In this document: positions 56,451-64,000 of the stretch, piece after piece
Layout of the letters: every line of letters starts with the position of its first letter
Position numbering within the stretch: the stretch's first letter is position 1
DNA from: Geodermatophilaceae bacterium URHB0062
Lineage (GTDB): Bacteria; Actinomycetota; Actinomycetes; Mycobacteriales; Geodermatophilaceae
DNA: 64,000 bases
Assembly: GCA_000620185.1 (NCBI GenBank)
Contig: KK211086.1
Location: forward strand, 531,331-595,330
Direction: 5' to 3'
Notes under the pieces: model-generated
The model's database searches: none
Told to the model about the DNA's origin: nothing
What the model saw: only the letters and a program-made list of their open reading frames with translations
Program-made: the position numbers and the translations under genes

Positions 56451-56456
56451 TACAGT
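56451..56456 (+). promoter_or_regulatory. -10 box TACAGT for the uvrD transcript
   Basis: TACAGT is followed by six bases and GTG 56463, the start of a short upstream ORF. This would give a leaderless mRNA whose first cistron is the ORF rather than uvrD. Confidence 0.5.
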
Positions 56457-56462
56457 GATGTA

Positions 56463-56558
56463 GTGAGTGCGCCGAAGGCTTCGGGTTCCCCAACGCACCT
56501 CCGGTGTGTAGTAGGTGCCTACGGCGCTGCCTGCTTCCGTGCGGAGCTGCGTTCATGA
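56463..56558 (+). CDS. 31-codon upstream ORF overlapping the uvrD start
   Basis: GTG 56463 opens a frame beginning MSAPKASGSPTHLRC and ending CFRAELRS, with TGA at 56556-56558. The stop overlaps the uvrD ATG (ATGA). Its start lies 6 nt after TACAGT. It may be a translated coupler controlling uvrD. No homologue is recognised. Confidence 0.4.
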   Translation: MSAPKASGSPTHLRCVVGAYGAACFRAELRS

Positions 56559-58873
56559 GCAGCGTCCAGGAAGCCGTCTCGGGGCCGCAGCCCTCCCTGC
56601 CCGGAACCGAGGCCCTCCAGCGCTCCGTCAAGGGCTCCGTCGGGCGCGAGCTCGAGCGGATGCTCGCCGGGCTGAACGGCCCACAGCGGCAGGCCGTCGT
56701 CCACGAGGGCGGCCCGCTGCTCATCGTCGCGGGCGCCGGCTCCGGCAAGACGCGGGTGCTGGCCCACCGCATCGCCTACCTGCTGGGTGCCCGGGACGTG
56801 CAGCCCGGCGAGGTCCTCGCGATCACGTTCACCAACAAGGCCGCGGGTGAGATGAAGGAGCGGGTGGCGCACCTCGTCGGCCCTCGCGCGCGGGCGATGT
56901 GGGTGTCGACCTTCCACTCGGCCTGCGTGCGCATCCTCCGCGCCGAGGCGGCCAAGCTCGGCCTCAAATCGTCGTTCACGATCTACGACCAGGGCGATTC
57001 GGTGCGCCTCATGACGATGGTGGCCCGGGATCTGGACCTCGACGCGAAGCGGTACCCCGGGCGCAGCCTCGCCGCCCAGGTGTCGAACCTGAAGAACGAG
57101 CTCGTCGACGAGGAGAGCTATGTTCCGCAGACGGCGCCGGAGAAGGTGCTCGCCGAGGTCTACCGGCTCTACCAGCAGCGGCTGCGTCAGGCCCACGCGA
57201 TGGACTTCGACGACCTGATCATGAACACCGTGCACCTGCTGCAGGCGTTCCCCGACGTCGCCGAGCACTACCGCCGCCGGTTCCGCCACGTGCTGGTCGA
57301 CGAGTACCAGGACACCAACCACGCGCAGTACGTGCTGGTCCGCGAGCTCGTGGGCACCGGTGAGGGGCCGGTGCCGCCGGGCGAGCTGTGCGTCGTCGGC
57401 GACGCGGACCAGTCGATCTACGCCTTCCGCGGCGCGACGATCCGAAACATCGACGAGTTCGAGCGCGACTACCCCGACGCGACGACGATCCTGCTGGAGC
57501 AGAACTACCGCTCCACGCAGCGGATCCTGAAGGCCGCGAACACGGTCATCGCGAAGAACACAGGCCGCCGTCCCAAGAACCTGTGGACCGACGCCGGCGA
57601 CGGCGAGCTGATCGAGGGCTACGTCGCCGACAACGAGCACGACGAGGCGGCGTGGGTCGCCGAGCAGATCGACGCGCTCGTCGACGAGGGCAAGGCCCAG
57701 CCGAAGGACATCGCGGTCTTCTACCGCACGAACAACGCCTCGCGTGTGTTCGAGGAAGTGTTCATCAGGGTCGGCATGCCCTACAAGGTCGTCGGTGGCG
57801 TGCGCTTCTACGAGCGCAAGGAGGTCCGCGACGCGCTGGCCTACCTCAAGGTCGTCGCCAACCCGGCCGACGTCGTGAGCCTGCGCCGCGTGATCAACAC
57901 CCCGAAGCGGGGCATCGGCGATCGCGCCGAGGCCTGCATCGAGAACTTCGCCGACCGGGAGCGCATCCCGTTCGCCTCGGCGCTGCGGCGGTGCTCCGAG
58001 GTCGGTGACCTCGCCACCCGCTCGCTCAAGGCGATCCAGGAGTTCGTGGCGCTGCTGGAGGAGTTCGAACAGCTCGTCGAGACCGGCTCGGGGCCGTCCG
58101 CGTTGCTGGAGAGCATCCTCGACCGCACCGGCTACCTGGCCGAGCTGCAGGCGAGCACCGATCCGCAGGACGAGGGCCGCGTCGACAACCTCAACGAGCT
58201 CATCTCGGTGGCCGCGGAGTTCGAGGCGGCCAACCCGAACGGCACGGTGACCGAGTTCCTCGAACAGGTTTCCCTCGTCGCCGACGCCGACCAGATCCCG
58301 GTGACCGGCGACGACGCCGGCGTCGTCACGATGATGACGCTGCACACGGCCAAGGGCCTGGAGTTCCCGGTCGTCTTCCTGACCGCTCTCGAGGACGGCG
58401 TCTTCCCGCACCTTCGCGCCCTCGGTGACCCACGGGAGCTGGAGGAGGAGCGCCGGCTGGCCTACGTGGGCATCACGCGGGCGCAGCAGCGGCTGTTCCT
58501 CTCGCGGGCGCAGGTGCGCACGAGCTGGGGGCAGCCGGCCTACAACCCGCCGTCCCGGTTCCTCGACGAGCTGCCCGCCGACGCGGTGCACTGGGCGCGC
58601 ATGGAGCCGGCACCGGCGGCGTCCAACAGCTACAGCTCGGCGCAGTCGCGGGTGGCGGCGACCGGCCTGTCGACCGGCGGCCTGCGCGGGGGTGTCGGCA
58701 ACCGCGCGGTCATCTCCGTCGACGTCGGCGACCGGGTCAGCCACGACGCCTTCGGTCTGGGCACCGTCGTGGAGATCAACGGCGCCGGTGACAAGGCGCA
58801 GGCGACCGTCGACTTCGGCTCCGGCGGCACGAAGCGCCTCGTCCTGCGCTACGCGCCCCTCGTGAAGCTCTGA
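56555..58873 (+). CDS. pcrA: ATP-dependent DNA helicase UvrD/PcrA
   Basis: This superfamily-1 3'-5' helicase acts in nucleotide-excision repair and replication-fork maintenance. Walker A GAGSGKT is at residues 60-66. Motifs ITFTNKAAGEMKERV, VDEYQDTN, VGDADQSIYAFRGA, LEQNYRST and VTMMTLHTAKGLEF are all present, and the C-terminus holds a Tudor-like domain (VGDRVSHDAFGLGTVVEINGAG). It matches UvrD1 (Rv0949) in length and context. ATG 56555 follows CGGAG. Confidence 0.97.
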   Translation: MSSVQEAVSGPQPSLPGTEALQRSVKGSVGRELERMLAGLNGPQRQAVVHEGGPLLIVAGAGSGKTRVLAHRIAYLLGARDVQPGEVLAITFTNKAAGEMKERVAHLVGPRARAMWVSTFHSACVRILRAEAAKLGLKSSFTIYDQGDSVRLMTMVARDLDLDAKRYPGRSLAAQVSNLKNELVDEESYVPQTAPEKVLAEVYRLYQQRLRQAHAMDFDDLIMNTVHLLQAFPDVAEHYRRRFRHVLVDEYQDTNHAQYVLVRELVGTGEGPVPPGELCVVGDADQSIYAFRGATIRNIDEFERDYPDATTILLEQNYRSTQRILKAANTVIAKNTGRRPKNLWTDAGDGELIEGYVADNEHDEAAWVAEQIDALVDEGKAQPKDIAVFYRTNNASRVFEEVFIRVGMPYKVVGGVRFYERKEVRDALAYLKVVANPADVVSLRRVINTPKRGIGDRAEACIENFADRERIPFASALRRCSEVGDLATRSLKAIQEFVALLEEFEQLVETGSGPSALLESILDRTGYLAELQASTDPQDEGRVDNLNELISVAAEFEAANPNGTVTEFLEQVSLVADADQIPVTGDDAGVVTMMTLHTAKGLEFPVVFLTALEDGVFPHLRALGDPRELEEERRLAYVGITRAQQRLFLSRAQVRTSWGQPAYNPPSRFLDELPADAVHWARMEPAPAASNSYSSAQSRVAATGLSTGGLRGGVGNRAVISVDVGDRVSHDAFGLGTVVEINGAGDKAQATVDFGSGGTKRLVLRYAPLVKL

Positions 58874-58876
58874 CCC
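58862..58876 (+). repeat. 15-bp direct repeat at the uvrD 3' end (copies 58862-58876 and 58955-58969)
   Basis: GTGAAGCTCTGACCC covers the last uvrD codons and stop and recurs 93 bp downstream at 58955-58969. The 172-bp gap to the convergent M23 gene also holds GCAACT/AGTTGC and TGCGGGTG/CACCCGCA inverted repeats. The latter (about 58995-59036) may terminate one or both genes. Confidence 0.6.
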
Positions 58877-59045
58877 ACAGGCGCGGTCACGGCCGCCGGG
58901 TGGGGCAACTGCGGGGAAGTTGCGCTCCAGGGGCGCCTGCAGGCCGCACTTTCAGTGAAGCTCTGACCCTTTGCGGGTCTTGTTCCGCCATTGCGGGTGC
59001 TGCAGCGCCCTCATTGGTGGAAGAACACCCGCATTGCGCGGCGCG

Positions 59046-59834
59046 CTAGAGCTTGATGCCGTGGTCGGCGAGCCAGCCCTGCGGGTCGATGGGCTTGCCG
59101 TGCATGTCGTCGCGGCGGACCTCCCAGTGCAGGTGCGGTCCGGTCGAGCGCCCCTCGTTGCCGACCTTGGCGATCTGCTCTCCGGCGTGGACGACCTGTC
59201 CGACCTCGACGTTCCAGTAGCGCATGTGGCCGTAGACGTGGACGAATCCCTCGGTGTCCTCGATGTAGATGGCGTTGCCGTAGCCGGACGCGGGCCCCGT
59301 CTTGAGGACGACGCCGTCGGCGGCCGCGACGATCGGGGTGCCGAGCGGGGCGGCGAGGTCGATGCCGTAGTGCATCTGGCCCCACCGCATGCAGAAGCAG
59401 GTGCTCAGGCGGCCCTTCGTGGGCACGACGGTCTTCGGCTCGCGGGCGGCACGGGAGGCGGCCAGTTCGCTGAGCCGCGCCTGCGCCTCGGCCTCGGTGA
59501 TGCCCCGGCGCACACCGGCGTCCTCCATCCCGCCCGCGAAGTTGACCTCGGCCGAGGCGTCGAGGCCGAAGTCGGAGGCGGTGGCGCTCTCGTCGCCCGA
59601 GCCGCCGGTCAGGCCGGGAATGCCCGCCAGCAGGGCGCCGGCGACGAGCGCGGCGAACCAGAGAGGGGCACGCCGGCCGGGGGGATGGGGCAGCCGGCGG
59701 CGGGCGGTGGTGCTGGTGGGCGAGATGCGGGGGATCGACGGGCGGAAGGTGCGGCGGGGGAGGACGTCGGCCGCGGCGGTCCCGTAGTCGGTCTCAGGCC
59801 GATCGAGGACCTGGGCGGCACTGCTGCGCGACAC
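59046..59834 (-). CDS. M23 family metallopeptidase, membrane-anchored
   Basis: LytM-type endopeptidases cut peptidoglycan cross-bridges or act as amidase activators. A single hydrophobic segment (about residues 57-75) follows a basic cytoplasmic tail. The zinc site is His155-x3-Asp159 (MHYGIDLAAP) and HLH at 234-236 (GPHLHWEV), all intact. The CFCMRWGQ element before the site has two Cys. It corresponds to Rv0950c by position and is convergent with pcrA. Confidence 0.92.
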   Translation of the reverse strand: MSRSSAAQVLDRPETDYGTAAADVLPRRTFRPSIPRISPTSTTARRRLPHPPGRRAPLWFAALVAGALLAGIPGLTGGSGDESATASDFGLDASAEVNFAGGMEDAGVRRGITEAEAQARLSELAASRAAREPKTVVPTKGRLSTCFCMRWGQMHYGIDLAAPLGTPIVAAADGVVLKTGPASGYGNAIYIEDTEGFVHVYGHMRYWNVEVGQVVHAGEQIAKVGNEGRSTGPHLHWEVRRDDMHGKPIDPQGWLADHGIKL

Positions 59835-59949
59835 GACGGACCTTCCGGTACGAACGCTTCCCTGGCCGGCACCCGGAGGTGGCCCGTCGGGGGAGCGACG
59901 GCGGCTGAGGACGTCCGGTGAGCGCGGCGTCCGCCGGTTGGCACCGGCG

Positions 59950-59979
59950 CCGTGACCGGACCGTAACGATCAGTCACGG
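59950..59979. promoter_or_regulatory. inverted repeat in the M23-lipase gap
   Basis: CCGTGAC (59950-59956) and GTCACGG (59973-59979) are perfect 7-bp arms around CGGACCGTAACGATCA. The repeat lies 116 bp upstream of the M23 gene in a 205-bp gap that contains nothing else recognisable. It could be an operator. Confidence 0.35.
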
Positions 59980-60039
59980 CTCGACCAAGCACCGCACTGC
60001 TCGTGTCGCGGGCGATGCGACGCGGAACGGCAGGACCGA

Positions 60040-60936
60040 TCAGGCCACGGCCCGGTCGGGCACCTCGGCGGTCGCCGTGGTCCGCAGGCCGGCGAGCGTG
60101 GCGGCCACCTCGTCGACCACCGACCGGTGGATCGGCAGGGACATGTGCCCGACACCCCGGACGAGCACGTTGCGCGTCGTGAGGTCGGGGTGGTCGCACC
60201 GGCCCGACGCGGTGGGCAGGACGACCTGGTCCATGTCGCTGTAGACGGCGGTGACCGGCGTCCGGCAACCCGGCGCCGGCTCGGCGAGCTCGCGGAGGAC
60301 GGGGGACCCCGGACGGAGCTGTCGCACCAGGGGGGTGGGGAGGACGTGGGCCAGCACCGAACCGGAGTGCGGCGTCCCCAGCGTGACCAGTGAGTCGACC
60401 CGCCGGTCGCCGTCCATCCGCTGCACGTAGTAGCGGGCGATCAGGCCGCCCAGGCTGTGCCCCACGACGTGTACCCGCTCGTGGCCCGTCTGCTCGCAGA
60501 TGCGCTCGATGTGCTGACCGAGGTCGGCGGCGCCGCGGGCCACGTCGGGAAGCCGCGGGCTGTAGTTCCAGGAACAGACGTGGGCGAATCCGCGCCGGCG
60601 CAGGCTGCGCCGCATCACCGTGAAGATCGATCGGTTGTCGATCAGTCCGTGCACGAGCAGCACGGGGATGCGGGCGGCGAGAGGGTCGGCGGCGAAGAGA
60701 GCACGTACGCCGGGCGGCTGGTCGCCCGGTCGGTTCCGCGGATCGGGTCGCAGTGCTTCGGTGCGTGTGCCGAGCGGGTACATCAGGACGTGTGCCCCGA
60801 CCCAGGCCAGTTCCGTGAGCCCGCCGGTGACGATCGCCGGATTGCACAGCGCCCGCAGACGACCTCGTGGCGATCCGTCCGGTCGTGTCTCGGTGTGCGA
60901 CTCTGGACGCACGCGAGCGCCACTCGTCGAGTGCAT
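60040..60936 (-). CDS. lipase/esterase, alpha/beta hydrolase fold
   Basis: The 298-residue product has RIPVLLVHGLIDNRSIFTVM (oxyanion loop), nucleophile Ser161 in HVVGHSLGGLIARYYVQ, VTLGTPHSGSVLAHVLPT and a C-terminal GVGHMSLP with the catalytic His. This is the pattern of LipA/EstA-type triacylglycerol lipases. There is no clear signal peptide, though a hydrophobic stretch (about 36-54) may associate with the membrane. GGGAGGAATCGGCC precedes ATG 60936. Confidence 0.88.
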   Translation of the reverse strand: MHSTSGARVRPESHTETRPDGSPRGRLRALCNPAIVTGGLTELAWVGAHVLMYPLGTRTEALRPDPRNRPGDQPPGVRALFAADPLAARIPVLLVHGLIDNRSIFTVMRRSLRRRGFAHVCSWNYSPRLPDVARGAADLGQHIERICEQTGHERVHVVGHSLGGLIARYYVQRMDGDRRVDSLVTLGTPHSGSVLAHVLPTPLVRQLRPGSPVLRELAEPAPGCRTPVTAVYSDMDQVVLPTASGRCDHPDLTTRNVLVRGVGHMSLPIHRSVVDEVAATLAGLRTTATAEVPDRAVA

Positions 60937-61122
60937 GGCCGATTCCTCCCGTCTGCCCCGACCTGCGGCAGGCGCTGGGTTCGGCCTCGCTGGTGGGCGG
61001 TGCACCCTGGAGTGCTCCGTTAACGGGACGGTAATGCCCGTGTGTGACGGTCGTCACACAGAAGTCACCGCCGAATCGCCGATCGACGCCGGTTCGTGAC
61101 CACATCAGTCGAAGGGGGAACC

Positions 61123-62217
61123 GTGTCTGCCCGCGACGCCCGCACCGGGCCCGCCACCGATGCCACGACCGGCAAGCGGCTCCGCAACGCAGGCGCCTCC
61201 CGGTCCGGTGGCAGCCGACCCGAGCCGAAGGGCAACGCCCGCTCGACGGCGCGCCGCTCGGGCGGCCCGGCGCAACCCGAGGCGCCGGCTCCGGTCGACG
61301 GCCTCGTTGTCGGCACGGTGCCGGCGTCGGCCCGGGTGGCCGGCGTCCTCCTCGTTCTCAGCGGGCTGGTGGGCGCCGTCGCGCCGTTCCCGACGTACCT
61401 CGTGGTCGGCGGCCGGTCGCTGTCGCAGGTTTCGGGCGTCGGCGGCGCGCTGATCGCCCTGCTGGTGCCGGTGACGTCGCTGCTGGTCGGTCTCGGACTG
61501 GCCCGCGGCCGCCTGCCGAAGTTCGGGCTGGCCTACGCCGGCGTGGCCGGTGCGCTGGGCGTCGGGCAACTGCTGATCGAGGTGTACCGGGGCAGCAGTT
61601 CGACGTCGCGGCCTGCGATCGAGGTGCTGGCCGGCGCGCGCGTCCTGACCAGCAGCGTGGAGGCCCGCCCCGGCTGGATGCTGGGGCTCGCGGCGCTCAC
61701 GCTCACCGTGCTGGCCGGATGCGTGGCGACGTCCGCCTGGGGCCGCACGGTCATGGAGGACGGCGGTGGCCTCGACCCCGCCCGGTCGGGTCTGGCCGGC
61801 CTCGCGGTGCTGCTGGGAGTGGCGACGGTGCTCTGCCTCTCGCTCCCGGCGGCCGACGTGCCCGACCAGCTGAGCACCGATCCGGTCACCGGCATGCAGA
61901 CTGTCGTCACCCGCGAGGGACCGCAGGCCCTCCTCGAGCGCCCCGGACTGGCGCTCCTCGGTGGGCTGCTGCTCGCCGGCGCGGTGGTGCTCTGCGCCGT
62001 CATCGCGCCGTCGCTGCGGCCGCGGCTGGCGGCCGTCGGCGCCCTGCTCGCCCTCACGGTGACCGTGCTCTCCGCCGGGTTGCTCGGCGCGCACGACGCC
62101 GTCGGCTCGCGGGACCTGCAGTGGACGCTGCCCGGGATCGGGCTCGTGCTGGCGGGTCTGGCCTTCGCGGGGCTCACCGCGGTGGCCTGGCGGATCCGCA
62201 GGGGGCAGCAACCGTGA
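61123..62217 (+). CDS. multi-pass membrane protein of unknown function
   Basis: After about 75 polar, basic residues come about eight hydrophobic segments, with pairs separated by short loops (VAGVLLVLSGLVGAVAPFPTYLVV; LLGLAALTLTVLAGCVATSAW; GLVLAGLAFAGLTAVAWRI). No domain was recognised. GTG 61123 follows AAGGGGGAACC; an in-frame GTG at 61096 lacks such a site. It is divergent from the lipase gene. Confidence 0.8.
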   Translation: MSARDARTGPATDATTGKRLRNAGASRSGGSRPEPKGNARSTARRSGGPAQPEAPAPVDGLVVGTVPASARVAGVLLVLSGLVGAVAPFPTYLVVGGRSLSQVSGVGGALIALLVPVTSLLVGLGLARGRLPKFGLAYAGVAGALGVGQLLIEVYRGSSSTSRPAIEVLAGARVLTSSVEARPGWMLGLAALTLTVLAGCVATSAWGRTVMEDGGGLDPARSGLAGLAVLLGVATVLCLSLPAADVPDQLSTDPVTGMQTVVTREGPQALLERPGLALLGGLLLAGAVVLCAVIAPSLRPRLAAVGALLALTVTVLSAGLLGAHDAVGSRDLQWTLPGIGLVLAGLAFAGLTAVAWRIRRGQQP

Positions 62218-62252
62218 CGCCGACGCGCCTCCGCGACCGGACCGCGCCTTCC

Positions 62253-62258
62253 TAGACT
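62253..62258 (+). promoter_or_regulatory. -10 box TAGACT for the B12-binding protein gene (leaderless type)
   Basis: TAGACT is followed by six bases and ATG 62265, with no Shine-Dalgarno sequence. It is one of the clearest cases of this arrangement in the window. Confidence 0.55.
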
Positions 62259-62264
62259 GAGCCG

Positions 62265-62675
62265 ATGGTGGACGAACGCATCCGGGTGGTCATCGCCAAG
62301 CCGGGTCTCGACGGGCACGACCGGGGCGCCAAGGTGGTGGCCCGTGCGCTGCGCGACGCCGGCATGGAGGTCGTCTACACCGGCCTGCACCAGACGCCGG
62401 AGCAGATCGTCGAGACCGTCGTCCAGGAGGACGCCGACGCCGTGGGCCTGTCGGTGCTCTCCGGCGCCCACATGACGCTGTTCGCGCGGCTCGCCGAGCT
62501 CATGCGCGAGCGCGAGGTCGACGACGTCGTGGTCTTCGGCGGCGGGATCATCCCCGACGAGGACCTGCCCGAGCTCGAGCGCCTCGGCGTCGCGCGCATC
62601 TTCACGCCCGGGGCCACCACCACCGAGATCGTCGACTGGGTGCGCGACCATGTCGGCGCACCGACCGGCGCCTAG
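62265..62675 (+). CDS. cobalamin B12-binding domain protein (methylmalonyl-CoA mutase small-domain type)
   Basis: The 136-residue protein is a stand-alone B12-binding domain. DGHDRG at residues 16-21 provides the cobalt-coordinating His18 of the DxHxxG motif. [12 protein letters not shown] and [16 protein letters not shown] complete the Rossmann-like fold seen in the C-terminal domain of methylmalonyl- and isobutyryl-CoA mutases. A catalytic subunit is not in the window; it could partner an ICM/HCM-type large subunit. Confidence 0.93.
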   Translation: MVDERIRVVIAKPGLDGHDRGAKVVARALRDAGMEVVYTGLHQTPEQIVETVVQEDADAVGLSVLSGAHMTLFARLAELMREREVDDVVVFGGGIIPDEDLPELERLGVARIFTPGATTTEIVDWVRDHVGAPTGA

Positions 62676-62682
62676 CGCGAGG

Positions 62683-62708
62683 GCGGCAGAAATGGCCATT
62701 TCTGCCGC
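62683..62708. terminator. bidirectional terminator between the B12 and S15 hydrolase genes
   Basis: GCGGCAGAAATGG and CCATTTCTGCCGC form a 26-bp perfect palindrome between two convergent genes, 7 nt after one stop and 6 nt from the other. It carries AAA/TTT steps in the stem. Confidence 0.75.
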
Positions 62709-62714
62709 TCGGGG

Positions 62715-64000
62715 TCAGCCGACGACGGGCAGGGTGAGCTGCTGGGTGATGCCCGGGCCGGTCGAGAGCGTGACCTGCTGCGGGACGGTCGATCCGCGGT
62801 AGGCGAGATCGCCGCCCGACAGGACGACGGCGAGCCGGTGACCAGCTGCGAAGCGGTGCACGATGCCGGGCAGCTCGATGGTCACCGGCCGCGTGACGTC
62901 CGCGACCCGGGCCGGCGAGATCAGCCGGTGGGGGAGCTCGACCGCGCCGTCGGGGCCCACGTCGTAGAGCTTGGCGAACACCACCAGCTGCCCCGGCGCG
63001 CCGGCCGCCTGCGTTGCGGCGACGACCGGGGCGTCGAGCGTGACGGTCAGCCGGGGTGAGCCCACGACCGTCATCGCTCTGTTCAGTGGGGCGGTGGAGA
63101 AGCGGACCGCCGTCCCCGGGGGGTCGGTGACCGGCTGCGACTGGTCCAGGGCCGACGTCTCGGTGTAGTTCGGTCCGATCGGCGCCACGCTGCTGTAGGC
63201 GCTGACGCCGGGCACGACGGCCGAGCGGCTGCCGACCAGCGCACCGGAGACGCCCCCGCCGGACAGGAACAGCGTCGTCGAGCTGCCGGCGGGATAGGAC
63301 GGCGCCGTCGCGTACGCCCGGGCGGCGTCACCGGTGGCGGCGAAGACCCAGTCCCGGAAGTACGAGAAGTTCAGCGCCGGGCGGGTGCCCGTGCCGCGGA
63401 CGTAGTAGTCGAACCAGGCCAGGGCTCGCCGTCCCTCGTAGGACCGCTCCGGGTGTCGCATGTCCAGCTCCCCGGCGACCGGCGCCGAGTCGCTGTGACC
63501 CCACGACTGCCAGGTCAGCGACACCGGCGTGCCCTGGCGCTGCAGCGCCCGATACGTGGCCACCGACTCCTGCAGGTCGAACAAGGTGTCGGCCTGCCCC
63601 TGGCCGATCATCGTGGGCACCCGGACGTCGGACATGTAGCTCGCCACCGAGTTCGAGCGCAGGAACGCGAGGGACTCGTCGCTCGGATAGCCGAGCGTGC
63701 CGACCTCCAACAGCGCCCGGCACACCTGCGGCTCGAAGTTGGCGCAGTTCTCGTCCACGAAGGCCGGCCAGCGCGTGGCGTCGGACAGCGACGCCTGCAG
63801 GTCCTCGGCGCCGTTCTCGACGCCGAGCGTGGTGAACAGGGCGGCCCACTCGTACTTGAAGACGCCGGTCTGCGCGGAGCTGACCGATCCACTGCGGGCG
63901 GTGCCACCCGGCAGTGCGCTGTTCTCCGGGGCCAGGGAGTAGGACAGGTCGTTCCAGGTGATCAGCGGCAGGATCGCGTCGACTCGGTCGGTGCTCTGCC
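62715..64000 (-). CDS. S15/CocE-type Xaa-Pro dipeptidyl-peptidase family hydrolase (5' end outside window)
   Basis: The frame is open from the window edge (reading QSTDRVDAILPLITWNDLSY at 64000 downward) to the stop at 62715, about 428 codons. The catalytic Asp lies in MIGQGQADTLFDLQESV and His in WQSWGHSDSAPV; the Ser lies beyond the edge. The C-terminal jelly-roll domain (SPRLTVTLDAPV, HRFAAGHRLAVVLSGGDLAY) is the X-Pro dipeptidyl-peptidase C-terminal domain. GTG 63758 is internal and not the start. Secretion cannot be judged. Confidence 0.85.
   Translation of the reverse strand, partial: QSTDRVDAILPLITWNDLSYSLAPENSALPGGTARSGSVSSAQTGVFKYEWAALFTTLGVENGAEDLQASLSDATRWPAFVDENCANFEPQVCRALLEVGTLGYPSDESLAFLRSNSVASYMSDVRVPTMIGQGQADTLFDLQESVATYRALQRQGTPVSLTWQSWGHSDSAPVAGELDMRHPERSYEGRRALAWFDYYVRGTGTRPALNFSYFRDWVFAATGDAARAYATAPSYPAGSSTTLFLSGGGVSGALVGSRSAVVPGVSAYSSVAPIGPNYTETSALDQSQPVTDPPGTAVRFSTAPLNRAMTVVGSPRLTVTLDAPVVAATQAAGAPGQLVVFAKLYDVGPDGAVELPHRLISPARVADVTRPVTIELPGIVHRFAAGHRLAVVLSGGDLAYRGSTVPQQVTLSTGPGITQQLTLPVVG

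Larger units (their letters stand above)
56172..56554. other. 383-bp divergent region between chorismate mutase and uvrD
   Basis: Toward chorismate mutase it holds a -10-like box, a 20-codon Phe-Phe-Tyr leader ORF and a terminator-like hairpin. Toward uvrD it holds a TACAGT box and a 31-codon ORF overlapping the uvrD start. About 110 bp in the middle (56342-56450) show nothing recognisable. Confidence 0.6.

Noticed and set aside
59835-60039. A c-di-AMP (ydaO) riboswitch upstream of the M23 peptidase gene
   Set aside because: Such riboswitches precede cell-wall hydrolase genes in some actinobacteria, but the conserved core of that motif is not visible on either strand here.
63756-63758. GTG 63758 as the start of the S15-type hydrolase
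   Set aside because: The frame continues without a stop to the window edge with family-like sequence, so this is an internal valine and the gene is truncated by the window.

Overview
This 64 kb window comes from a high-GC actinobacterium. The evidence is a continuous S10/spc/alpha ribosomal protein cluster with zinc-binding S14, S4 and L36 forms, a WhiB-family regulator, a BldM-like regulator, an ECF41 sigma factor, GuaB3 and DUF5319. The gene content and the GC-rich intergenic repeats suggest Geodermatophilaceae or a close relative. That placement is inference; no 16S rRNA gene is present.

Positions 1-16089 hold the end of rplD and then rplW-rplB-rpsS-rplV-rpsC-rplP-rpmC-rpsQ, rplN-rplX-rplE-rpsN-rpsH-rplF-rplR-rpsE-rpmD-rplO-secY-adk-map, infA-rpmJ-rpsM-rpsK-rpsD-rpoA-rplQ, all on the + strand, plus a small acidic ORF. 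truA follows. Positions 16958-22518 form a molybdenum-cofactor block: a mobA-like nucleotidyltransferase and an SDR protein face fdhD, and moeA-moaC-mogA-VOC run on the - strand, followed by a beta-carbonic anhydrase. A secreted subtilisin-type protease (22664-24316) separates this from rplM-rpsI-glmM-glmS-acpS-nnr-alr and an alpha/beta hydrolase.

Positions 33082-39284 carry DNA repair and t6A tRNA-modification genes (uracil-DNA glycosylase, tsaE, tsaB, rimI, tsaD) and a THUMP-like methyltransferase. Positions 39341-49482 hold CIRCE-groES-groEL, whiD/whiB3, a bldM-like gene, an EamA transporter, a P-loop kinase, DUF5319, guaB, guaB3 and guaA, an order shared in outline with Streptomyces and Mycobacterium. 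Next is a LiaF/PspC gene pair divergent from a PspC-headed histidine kinase and its LuxR-type regulator, then an ECF41 sigma factor with its carboxymuconolactone-decarboxylase partner. A chorismate mutase, uvrD/pcrA and an M23 peptidase follow in the same arrangement as Rv0948c-Rv0950c. The window ends with a lipase, a membrane protein, a B12-binding protein and the 3' part of an S15/CocE-type hydrolase.

The most interesting non-coding observations are these. (1) A 20-codon leader ORF with Phe-Phe-Tyr codons is followed by a terminator-like hairpin upstream of chorismate mutase. (2) A dispersed element of about 100 bp has three copies, and its two hairpins keep their pairing through compensatory changes. 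(3) A second hairpin repeat family has four copies, each placed just after a stop codon. (4) Many genes start 6-8 nt after a TANNNT-like -10 box, which suggests leaderless transcription. (5) A 20-codon mini-ORF between guaB and guaB3 repeats the C-terminal peptide of GuaB.
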